Part shown: in pieces, positions 25,001-35,354 of the stretch
Layout: every line of letters starts with the position of its first letter
How positions within the stretch are numbered: position 1 is the first letter of the stretch
Source: Solen grandis
Lineage: Eukaryota > Mollusca > Bivalvia > Adapedonta > Solenidae
Reading direction: 5' to 3'
Assembly: GCA_021229015.1 (NCBI GenBank)
Contig: CM037788.1
Location: 48,290,033 to 48,354,032, forward strand
DNA: 64,000 bases
Notes under the pieces: generated by a model
Seen by the model: the letters and a program-made list of their open reading frames with translations, nothing else
The model's database searches: none
Told to the model about the DNA's origin: nothing
Position numbers and translations under genes: made by a program

Positions 25001-27140
25001 TATATGTTCAAGAAGTTTTAGTAAGCAATATTTAAGTTCTTTTTTTCCAGATATGCTTCTTAGCAATTGTTAATACCTGTGTTCTATATATGCTACCTGA
25101 CAACAATTCAGTAAGTTCAGCACTGGTGTTCCGTTATGTTTTCCTGATAATTACTTTATAACGTTCATACTCGTGTTTTCCAGATATATTACTTTATAAC
25201 AGTTCAGTACTCGTGTTTTCCAGATATATTACTTTATAACAGTTCAGTACTCGTGTTTTCCAGATATATTACTTTATAACAGTTCAGTACTCGTGTTTTC
25301 CAGATATATTACTTTATAACAGTTCAGTACTTATGTTACAGATATGATAGCGGTCCCGTTGATGAGTTTCAGCGCCATGGAACACTGGGGTCTGATCACA
25401 TATGCTGAGGACTCAATGCTGTTTGAGGAAGGGGTGACGTCCGAGGTTAACCGAGAGTGGATAGCGGTCATTGTGGCCCATGAATTGTCACACCAGGTAA
25501 GAGCTGCCTTTCTACACCTCTTTTCACTTAGTTACATTTACCAACCAGCTGTAGCTTTTTTCTGTCTAAACATGAGAGGTTGTATTGACAAATAACACTG
25601 AAAAAGTTCACGTAATGAAAAAGTAAAAACTGTGTACAAATACCATTCGAAAGGAACTGGACATTGAGCATTTAGAGGGGTCGCTATTTGTCTAAACGTC
25701 AGTGCTAGGAATCTAGTGAATGACCTTTGTTTGTCTGTGGGGTATTATTCTGACCTCTTTTACAGGTTTGTGTGTAGCACAGATTTGTTAACTTTTACAA
25801 GCAGAATATTTGAAGACATATATACATAAAATAACTTTTATGATTTAAAAATAGACCAAATGTATCGCTGGGTTCGAATTTCGGCAGGGTTTTCATGCGA
25901 GAAAGCCTTCCAGCTGGCTTGCGGTAGGTCGGTGGTTCTACCCGGATGCCTCCGTGCATTCGGGGGCTTCCTCCATCTGTTATTAGCTGGACGTTGCTAT
26001 ATGACTGAAATACTGCCGAAGCGACGGTAAACTCAAATAGTCAAGTCATGTCAAATGTATCACTTGGTATACACTTTTGCATTGCGTTTAGTGATTAATA
26101 TTTATTTAATTAACATTCGTTTTCATTTAAGTGTAAATCTAAAGGACTTTATACCTGAATACTGCTGATAAAATTACGATTTTATATACATACAATAGCT
26201 AATACTAATGGTTGGGGTTTCACGAAAGATTTCATTTTGAGAGTTTATTAAAAAAAAAAGAAAAGCAACATAAAATAAAAAAGGAAGAAAAACAACAACA
26301 TTACTTGAAAGATTTAGAAATCCTTTAAATGTTTTAGTGTTGGGAAGAATTTTCGTAAACATATTTACTGATACAGAATTTTGTATTCTTTGAGTTGAGG
26401 GATATCTCAATTTGATTTTTTTTTGGTGAAACGCACGTCTGATCAGATATACCGGAAAAAAAATAAAACTCGAATGCAATACATCAAAGTCCTCCTATAA
26501 AAAGGCAATGTAAAAGCAAATACAAAAAATGTCACATAATGCAAGTATGTGGTTATGACAATGTTTTATTTTATTTTTGAACTCAAAAAGACCAGCTGTC
26601 ATATTTGGGCCGTAGAGGAATGGTAATGCCGTGGCTTTAAAAATAATTTTGTAGTTTTCATACATGTCGAAACTACCAGCAGTACTGTTATAAACAAAAT
26701 GAAATTGGTTATCATCGTTTATGATAAACACTGTCTTCGTTGAAACTTCTGTTTACAATAAAAAAAAACTCTTCTTTTTTCAGTGGTTTGGTAATCTTGT
26801 TTCCCCAAAATGGTGGGACGATCTGTGGTTAAACGAAGGTATGCTCCATTATGTCTTAGTTCTTGACTATACTATATATTGCTAAATAGCTCCAGATGTG
26901 GTTTCAGTATAGTATACTTAGATAGGCGTTACTCCTGTTTGTAATAAAATGTCGAAGTTATTCTTAATTATTACACAACCATTTGGGGGCATTTTAAGGT
27001 ACGCCCCACCCCACAACGTTTCTAAGGACGTTGCCATCATGTCATATTACTTTGTTTAACTGATAATGACATTATCTTCAGGATTCGCGACGTACATGAT
27101 GTTTACTGCTATAAAGCATGTGATACCCGAGTGGGAAATA
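19033..27140 (+). CDS. M1-family zinc aminopeptidase (aminopeptidase N-like), C-terminal part not found (eight exons)
   Basis: Exons are 19033-19173, 19854-20151, 21417-21572, 23709-23832, 24373-24493, 25342-25496, 26784-26838 and 27082-27140, with all phases compatible. M1 landmarks appear in order: [64 protein letters not shown], the exopeptidase motif as SAMEHWG (family norm GAMENWG), then HELSHQ and LNEGFATY. These give the zinc signature HExxH-x18-E intact across two introns. The family removes N-terminal residues from peptides, usually as a type II membrane ectoenzyme. No exon for the proton-donor Tyr or for the ERAP1_C-like domain is seen after 27140. They may lie in or beyond the gap at 28344, or be lost. 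No TM anchor or start exon precedes 19033. See the fusion finding. Confidence 0.9.
20152..21416. other. M1 intron, nothing recognised
   Basis: AT-rich intron with several homopolymer A and T tracts (for example about 20430-20457 and 20920-20932). No coding segment or shared repeat is seen. Confidence 0.5.
21830..23040. repeat. 56-bp satellite array in an M1 intron
   Basis: About 20 units of 56 bp containing GTGTAAATCACC, GTGGTAGTGTCACCCTTGTA and GAGTATATCACCATAC. A proximal block uses TTAGTCCA plus ACCGTGG. A distal block uses TGTGTTTAGT and mostly ACCATGG, with a common one-base deletion (TTGTGAG for TTGTAGAG). Degenerate TATATCACCAT-like words continue to about 23690, a few tens of bases before the acceptor at 23708. 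Confidence 0.95.
25165..25341. repeat. 47-bp minisatellite ending at a splice acceptor
   Basis: Four copies of a 47-bp unit containing CTCGTGTTTTCCAGATATATT and ACTTTATAACAGTTCAGTA run directly into the true acceptor (TTATGTTACAG, exon from 25342). Each unit carries a decoy TTTTCCAG. Confidence 0.9.
25868..26048 (+). repeat. family A SINE, 5'-truncated, in an M1 intron
   Basis: It begins at GGGTTCGAATTTCGGCAGGG (B-box), runs through CCAGCTGGCTTGCGGTAGGT, and ends ATGACTGAAATACTGCCG, AAGCGACGGTAAACTC and AAATAGTCAAGTCA. A clean copy without the A-box. Confidence 0.85.
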
Positions 27141-27440
27141 GTGAGTAGCTATAACAGATTTATCATGTTTCTGAAAATGCATGTTTTTTTTTCTTCCGTT
27201 ACTTTTGCCTGATTGTTCTTTATACATTGATAAAATATCAAAAATACTATTTTCTTATCACGAGTCGTTTTCTGAAGTTTATTTTTTACCTAGGAAAATG
27301 TATCGTGGACATCTCTCATTTATTTTGAAAATGTAGTTGCCTTGATTTCAATTTTGATTTTGTATTTATTTTCTATTATGTTTTACTTCTTTTCGGCTTC
27401 ATTTAATGATAAATTAGCTTTTTATAGTGATTGTTTATTT

Positions 27441-27488
<48 letters not shown>

Positions 27489-28343
27489 CACAACCACACT
27501 ACAATGGCGATATAACGACTGGAGCAGAGCATTTAAATTTTCGGTTAATCATAAGTAAAATTTCTTTATATTGTATAACGAGGATTGACAAGGAACAAGG
27601 AAACGCTAGAGAATTCGCGAGTCTTCGAAAAGATAGGGTACTTTTAAATGTTGTCCGACTATGGTTGAGAAATTAAGTACTTTGCTCGTGACATTGCTTC
27701 TCGGAACATAGCTTTTTTTCTATTTTTCGAATACTGCTTTTCGGAATATCGATTTTCAGATTTTAAAATTTAACCTTTTAATTTTTTGGAACATAGCTTT
27801 TAAGAATTTTTTCTTTTCTATATGCCTTAAAGCATAACGATCCTATAGTATCGCAATTTCACTGAAGTTGATACAATATCTTTTTTTTCCCTAAACCATT
27901 ATTATCCCTGTAATAGGTGACAGCAAGTCGGGGAACCATCCTGTAGTTCACCGACATTCTTGTTACATAGATACATATGCACATACATAAACATAAGCAG
28001 AACATATGATATGTAAAGGTGATGTATGTATTTTTTGATTTAATAAAAGTTTGTTTATATATATAAAATTTTACATTGTTAGCATAATATACTGTACTGT
28101 TATATTCTGCATTTACAACAGCTATCAGTTGACACAAAATCATTGAAGTGTGAATATACTTATCATTTCCCGGGGGTGTGAGCGCCAGTCTTTGAAACGG
28201 GAGGTCGTGGCATCGGTCTGCCATTAGGACATACAAAAGTCATGAAGCCTTGATCAGGGTTTGCTATGATCACAAGGGTGATTCTGGGGAATGTTTCGCT
28301 GGTCTTAGGAAATGTGAATGATACTTGACAGAGACATGATGGC
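27141..28343. other. intron or flank before the assembly gap
   Basis: AT-rich DNA with a (CA)n microsatellite at about 27448-27478. I looked for the next M1 exons (helical C-terminal domain patterns) and saw none. Confidence 0.5.
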
Positions 28344-28443
28344 NNNNNNNNNNNNNNNNNNNNNNNNNNNNNNNNNNNNNNNNNNNNNNNNNNNNNNNNN
28401 NNNNNNNNNNNNNNNNNNNNNNNNNNNNNNNNNNNNNNNNNNN
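28344..28443. other. assembly gap (100 N)
   Basis: Exactly 100 N, a conventional placeholder for a gap of unknown size. Order and orientation across it should not be trusted without other data. Confidence 0.99.
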
Positions 28444-28480
28444 ATTAGACGGGAAAAATAAATTTTGTGAAAATAAACGT

Positions 28481-31400
28481 CACATGACGTCACTTGACGT
28501 CATTATATGATAATGTATTTCTAATATTAATAAGAGTATTTCTATATGTTGAAATTGTCGAAGGGCAATGAAAATTTAGTGACACATGATTCAGACGCTG
28601 GAATTTCGATTTCAATGATTTTCAGAAGCCTATGACGTCATATGACGTCACATTTGAAATTGACTACGAAAGATTGTACACGGTCCAGATCCATTATCTA
28701 TGGGCCGATTTTTATCAAATTTTCACAGAATGTGTATATTACGTTCTTATTGTGTATACCGGTGTCCGTTTTTCAAAATTCGAAAAGTCCAAGCATCTAT
28801 GGCGGATCAAAGATTCTAACCAAGGACGTCAATTTTTAAATGCTTATAAAAACTGTCCTATTTGAGATAGAAAGATGAAATTTTGTCAGTTAGTAGGTCT
28901 CTGGGTGTCTAACAATTATTTGAAAATAAACGTCATATGACGTCACGTGACGTCATTTTATTATTATTATTATTCTTTTCTTCTTCCTAACTAAACGCTT
29001 ATTTTAATATGTTGCAATAGTCCTAGGACGATGAAATTTTTACGGGTTATTAGTCACGTGAGGAAATTTTGATTTCAATGATTATCAGCAGCCTATGACG
29101 TCACATGACGTCACAGCTAAAAATAGTGAAAAATGATGTTCGCGCTCTACAGCCGTCATTTATGGTCGGATTGTCTTCAAATTTTCACAGATGGTACATC
29201 TTGAAACTAAGGTGTGCATATCCTGTCAGCTAACCGAAATTCCGAAAGACCGAAGTTCTGTGGCTGAAATAAGATTCGAACATAGGACCGAAAATTTCAT
29301 TTTAGGATTAAAGAGCTTAAGGATGAGATAGAAAGTTGAAACTTACACAGTTTGCAGTTCTGCAGAATTTCTACAGATATTTTGAGTCGTGACGTCATAT
29401 GACGTTATGTGACGTCATAAGCATACTTTTTAATTTTTATTTTAGGGCAATGATTTCGACATGATGCCAGTTGTTCAGAATAATGAATGTTTCAGAGTTA
29501 TGACATTAAAGTATGCGCTTTTGAGCAACCGCATTTTCAGCACCCTATGACGTCATATGACGTCAGAGCTAAAAATAGTGAAAAATGGTGTTCACGCTCT
29601 ACAGCCGTCATTTATGGTCGGATTTTCTTCAAATTTTCACAGATGGTACATCTTGAAATTAAGGTGTGCATATCCTGTCAGCTAACCGAAATTTCGAAAG
29701 ACCGAAGATCTGTGGCTTAAATAAGATTCGAACATAGGACCGAAAAATTCATTTTAGGATTAAAGAGCTTCAGGATGAGATAGAAAGTTGAAACTTACAC
29801 AGTTTGCAGTTCTGCAGAATTTCTATATATATTTTGAGCGTTGCGTCATATGACGTCATGTGACGTCATAAGCATACTTCTTGATTTAATTTTTGCGCAA
29901 TGATTTCGACATGATGCCAGTTGTTCAGAATAATGAAAATTTCAGAGTTATGAGAGTAATGTATGCGCTTTTTAACAAAAGAATTTTCAGCACTTATGAC
30001 GTCATGTGACCTCAAAGCTAAAAGAAGTCCATACGAAAAAAAGTAAAGGGTAGAGAATTTAATATATATTCTTTCTAACGGTATTAATCTTAATATTTTT
30101 CAATTTTAGCAGAAAGTCCTATCATTCGTATCAACGAATGAAATCTAGTTATTATTCTTTTTTCCCAACCTTTTCATGTTGTTATTTCATTAAGTTGCTG
30201 AAGGTCTAGGACAAAGAAATTCTATCAACAGACATCTGAAGCAATGGCATTTTGGAATATGTTATTTTTATCTTCACATGACGTCACATGACGTCAGAAC
30301 TATAAATAGCTACCAAAGTTTGTACGCGCTGTACAGCCGTCATTTATGGACGGATTGTCATGGAATTTTCACAGAAGTTATATATTAAGATCTCATTGTG
30401 CAGGATTATATAGGTTTGCCAAGATTCGAAAGAACTAAGGTTCTATGGCGAATCCAAGATTCGAACCAAGGACGTCAAATTTCAAATCCATATAAAATCG
30501 ATTCTAGATGAGATAGAAAGTTGATATTTGGCGAGATTATTCCTCTCTGTGTTTCCTTTGCATTTTGTAAAGATGAACGTCATATGACGTCATCAAGTTG
30601 TATAGAATTTCCGATTTCTTGATGTCAATTTACTCATGTTGCAAAACATTTTGATCCAATGTTTAAAATTTTCATATGACGTCACATGACGTCAGAACTA
30701 AAAATAGCTACCAAAGTTTGTACGCGCTGTACAGCCGTTATTTATAGACGGATTGTCATGAAATTTTCACAGAAGTTATATATTAGATAGGATATATTTT
30801 CAAAAATTGATATTTGGCGTGATAATATGTCTCTGTGTTTCCTTTGCATTTTGTAAAGATGAACGTCATATGACGTCATATGACGTCATCAAGTTGTAAA
30901 GAATTTCCGATTTCTTGATGTCAATTTTACTCATGTTGCAAAGCTTCATAGACAATGAAAATTAAATGTCCTTTGTACATAATCAGGAACATTTAGATTC
31001 AATGTTTAAAATGTTTATATGACGTCACATGACGTCAGAACTATAAATAACTACCAAAGTTTATCCGCTCTGTACAGCCGTCATTTATTGATAGATTGGC
31101 ATAGAATCTTCACAGAAGTTATATATTACGACCTCATTGTGCAGGATTATATAGGTTTGCCAAGATTCGAAAGAACTAAGGTTCTTTGGCGAATCCAAGA
31201 TTCGAACCAAGGACGTCAAATTTTAAATATTTATAAAATCGTTTCTAGATCAGATAGAAATTTGATATTTGGCGAGCTTATACGTCTCTGTGTTTCCTTT
31301 GCATTTTGTAAAGATGAACGTCATATGACGTCATCAAATTGTAGAGAATTTCCGATTCCTGAATGTCAATTTACTCATGTTGCAAAGGTTCATAGACAAT

Positions 31401-32770
31401 GAAAATTTAATGTCCTATGTAGGTAATCATGAACATTAAGATTTAATGATTAAAATTTTCATATGACGTCACGTGACATCAAAACTTAAAAAAGCTACCA
31501 AAGTTCATCCGCGCTGTACAGCCGTCATTTATGGACGGATTGGCATGGACTTTCACAGAAGTTATATATTACGACTTCATTGTGCAGGATTATATAGGTT
31601 TGCCAAAATTCGAAAAACACCAGGTTTGTCATGGTTTGCAGTGCAGAAAGCCCTATCTTTTATTCAAAACAAAAGAAGTCTAGTTATTATTATTATTATT
31701 ATTCCTTTTTTTCCAACCAAATCTAAGAGTTAATTTCGGTAAGTTGTCAGTGTCTAAGCAACATGAAAATTAAATTGCCTCGACAAAAACGTATACATTT
31801 TAAATTCAATAATTTTTAATTTTCAATGACGTCAATTGACGTCAGATTTGACGTCAGCTTCAAAAGTTTGTTCGCGCTCTAGAGCCTTTATTTTTGATAT
31901 TTTATCTTGATATTTTCACAGAAGATGTATGTTATGATGTAGATGTGCACCTTATCTTTCAACTTTTTAGATTCGAAAATTTAAGAATTTATGGCAAAAC
32001 CGAGCTTCGAACTTTGGTCCTTAAACTACTATTTAATGTTACAAAGCTACTGATGAGATAGAAGCATGAAAATTGGACAGCTTATTGGCCCAGAGGTCTA
32101 CTTTCTTTTCTCTGAAATATTTCCTTTTAAGTCACGTGGTTATGACGTCATTTAATGGACAAAATCCTTTTTTTTCAAAGACTTCTCTCGCTCTGGCATC
32201 ATACATTTTGAGTCAATTTTAATGAAATTGAAATTGAAGCGATAAAAAAGTATCTTTTTATACATTCAATCATTTTCAATTTTCATTGGCGTCATATGAC
32301 GTCAGATTTGACGCCAGCTTCAAAAGTTTGTTCGCGCTCTAGAGCCTTCATTATTGTCCGATTGTCTTGATATTTTTACAAAAGATATATTTTAGGATGT
32401 AGATGTGCACCTTGGCATTTAATTTCCAAATTCGAAAAGATTAAGATTTCATGGCAATACGAGTTTCGAACTTTAGTCAAAATTAAATTTAAATGTTACA
32501 AGCCCTGATGCGTTACAAGCATGAAATTGGACAGCATATCGGCATAGAAGTTTACATTCTATTTTCTGAATGATTTTCGCTTTAGTCACGTGGTTATGAC
32601 GTCATCAAAAGACAAAAAAAACTTTTAAAGATATCTTTCACTCTGGTATCATGATTAAAGTCAATCTTAATTATATCTTCAGAATTGATAGAGTTAAAAT
32701 TGAAGTGATGCATACAGCAAGAAATGTTTGTTTTGTCACGTGATTATGACGTTAAGCAAGAATTATTTTG
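28481..32770. repeat. array of degenerate ~345-455-bp units framed by TGACGTCA palindromes
   Basis: By eye there are about 32 perfect TGACGTCA octamers in about 4.1 kb, often as closely spaced pairs (ATGACGTCACATGACGTCA). Units typically run from a palindrome pair, through AAAAATAGCTACCAAAGTTT, ACAGCCGTCATTTATGG, TTTTCACAGAAG and GATTCGAACCAAGGACGTCA, to a second palindrome cluster. Starts of recurrent unit heads are near 29106, 29558, 30289, 30687, 31028 and 31467. More diverged units (AGAGCCTTCATT variants) follow to about 32600. Short ORFs inside are not conserved in frame and are not called. Confidence 0.85.
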
Positions 32771-35120
32771 AAAAATCATATAAAATCGCCAATTAGACCA
32801 ATGAACATTAACTTTTCAAAATGTCGAAACTTAGTACGTTCATAAGGTCTTGAAAATTTCAAGTGATTACGTCATCAAACATGGCAGTTATTCATGTTTG
32901 ATGGAATGCCTACTTGAAAATGTGAAAACAAACCAGTTCGCATTCTTGAAGATACTTTTTTTTTCTTGATTAATAGAACGTTAGCTGAACATCCTTGCAA
33001 AAAAGATATTTTTCTTTAGTCACTTGATTTTGACGTCGATAAAATATAAAAATCATACATTTCAATACGTATTTGCGCTCCAGCGTCATGAGTATTGATG
33101 TCAATCTTAAGCATAACTTAAAGAATTTATGTTGTGTAACTTGTTTATTTCCATTATTTTGCTTACATCTGTGCCTTTGTTTCCATCTTATTTTGCAAAT
33201 GTAAAACTCAATCAATGTAAAGGGTGAATAATCGATTTTAAAGTATTTTTTTTCCTTTTTACAATTTCAATTGTGGATCAAATTGCAATGAATACATATT
33301 AAGTCATATGCTTGCAAGAAAAAGATATTAAATAAAGAATAAAAAAAAATTAAAATCGATTGAATATCGTAAGAAAACAATTCTGAGGATAGTGTTATCT
33401 TAAAATGTTCCTGTTTTTTTGTTTTTTTTTTTTTTGTTTTTTGTTTTCTGAATGATAGTAAAGCTATCATATTTTTTTTTTATCTAAGATAATGATGATT
33501 TACGTATTAAATCAAAATTAAATTATTTTTTAAATAATCCTAAGTAATATAAAATTTACTATTAAATCATACCATTATTATGCATCATTATTCCATTTTT
33601 TGTATTAACTTATATATTTAATACCTTTGAAATAAGCAAACGGAAAGCCGCTTCGTTTGTATCTTAAACAAACGACTTCTAGTTGTTTCTGTGTCATTTC
33701 TGGTACATTTAACAATGATTTCTTCTGTTTTTTTCTGGACTATATGCCTGAGTGGATGAATAACAGAAATGATGTAACGGTGCACTGTGAGATTTGTGTG
33801 TTGAAAATATTGACAGTGTTTGTAAACATTCAGTGATAGCAGAAAAGTTCATCGGTGATGAGGTAACTTTTTGGCCTCCATTTGCTGGGACAGGATTAAA
33901 GAGAGAAATATAGACCACAATTATCAGGAAAATGTTCTGGAGTCCACAGTGTATGTTCAAATATTCTGGATTTACTATAGAATAAAGAAGGGGAAAAAAA
34001 CACTGGGCCAACACCTCCCGATCGGTGTTTACAGTGCAAAATGAACCTAGCTAAAGCGGGCACCTGTCCAAGGGCGATAACACTTTCGATTTTTATCTGA
34101 CTGGTTACGTGTAATACCGTCGTAAGTTATGTTAACCAGTCTCAGTATTTTGCAAACAAGTCTGTGTTTTCATGCGCCCGACATTTGACACTTTCTTTTG
34201 TTTTGAAAGCAGTACACACACAGGTCCAGGTGTCAGTTTGTTTCGAAAAATGGGACGTTAATGAATCCCTTTGTCAAAAGCGTTGTGTATGATGTTTGTA
34301 TCTTTTGTCCAATAAATTTAGCAAAGGGCGTTTGATAACGCTATGTTTTCAATGCATCGTCATTATCAACATCGAAATCAAACTGATGGTAATTAATAGT
34401 ATAATTAAAGACATCTGAGCTACATTTAGTCAATATTCCTTCTGAGATAATGGGTAAACATGTACATGTATGATGTGATTTCTTTTGAAGCTTTTGTGTT
34501 GTTGCATGTTATTTTTATTGTATTTATTTTACATTTCTTATGTTGTATTTAAATAAAGATAAAAAATATTAAAATGGCTTAATTATTGAGTTATTTGAAT
34601 AATCAATTGATTACACAAAACTCACGTAACACACACACACATAACACACAAGTGTAGGGTTAATGTGTCAAAGGGACATAATCCCTTTTGATTTTGTGAA
34701 ACCTTGCTATTAAGGCCAAATTTCAAATTAAGGCCACTCGTGCCCGGTCCCATTTGTGGCCTTAATAGTGAGGTTCCACTGTATAAGGTAATGAATCTAT
34801 AAAAATAAATCATATATTTTAGGTTTTTGATAACCAGTTATATTTAGACCAAGAGAGTAAAAATCTAAATTCAGGAATGACAAATCACAATTTCACAGTA
34901 ATACTTCAAGTTACAAATGCAACTAGTTGGTATCTCCAACCATCTTGTAGATGTCTAGAAAATTATACGAATTGTGTAAATCTTACCTTTATTTTTTGAA
35001 ATATCAAAATTGAGAGTTTATATTTTTTTTCTTTTGCATTGAATCAAAGGGTTTGGGTGTAAAGGATGGCTGTGAACTATCAAAGCCTAACGGACAAGGT
35101 TATGTTCATTTTTTATACAC
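32771..35120. other. intergenic, nothing recognised
   Basis: AT-rich with T-runs near 33415-33436. Single TGACGT words persist to about 33040, probably from older array units. No gene is seen on either strand. Confidence 0.4.
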
Positions 35121-35177
35121 TATATGACTGAAATACAGTCGAAGCGACGGTAAACTCAAATAGTCAAGTCAAGTCAG
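35121..35177 (+). repeat. family A SINE, tail only
   Basis: TATATGACTGAAATACAGTC, GAAGCGACGGTAAACTCAAA and TAGTCAAGTCAAGTCA match the 3' end of family A. Confidence 0.75.
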
Positions 35178-35354
35178 ATACTTTCCTCATCTCGCCGTAA
35201 AATTGTGGCTAGAAGAAGAAGAAAAAAAAGAAGCGAATTTGAAGAAGAACAATAGGGTTTCACCCTGCGGCAGCGGCGAAAACCCAATAAAGGTGTTCCG
35301 TATAACCGCCTGTTCACTGTATCCGAGGGTCCACTGTTTAGTATTTGCCTTTAT

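Noticed and set aside
28344..28443. ORF spanning the N run
   Set aside because: The translated X residues come from gap characters, so the frame across the gap is meaningless.
28632..31733. Several ORFs starting MTS..DV with similar text (for example LWRIQDSNQGRQ)
   Set aside because: The similarity comes from the underlying DNA repeat units. Frames are not kept between units and every unit has stops.
33709..34014. 101-residue minus-strand ORF
   Set aside because: No recognisable domain, no splice signals, and composition matches the surrounding AT-rich DNA.
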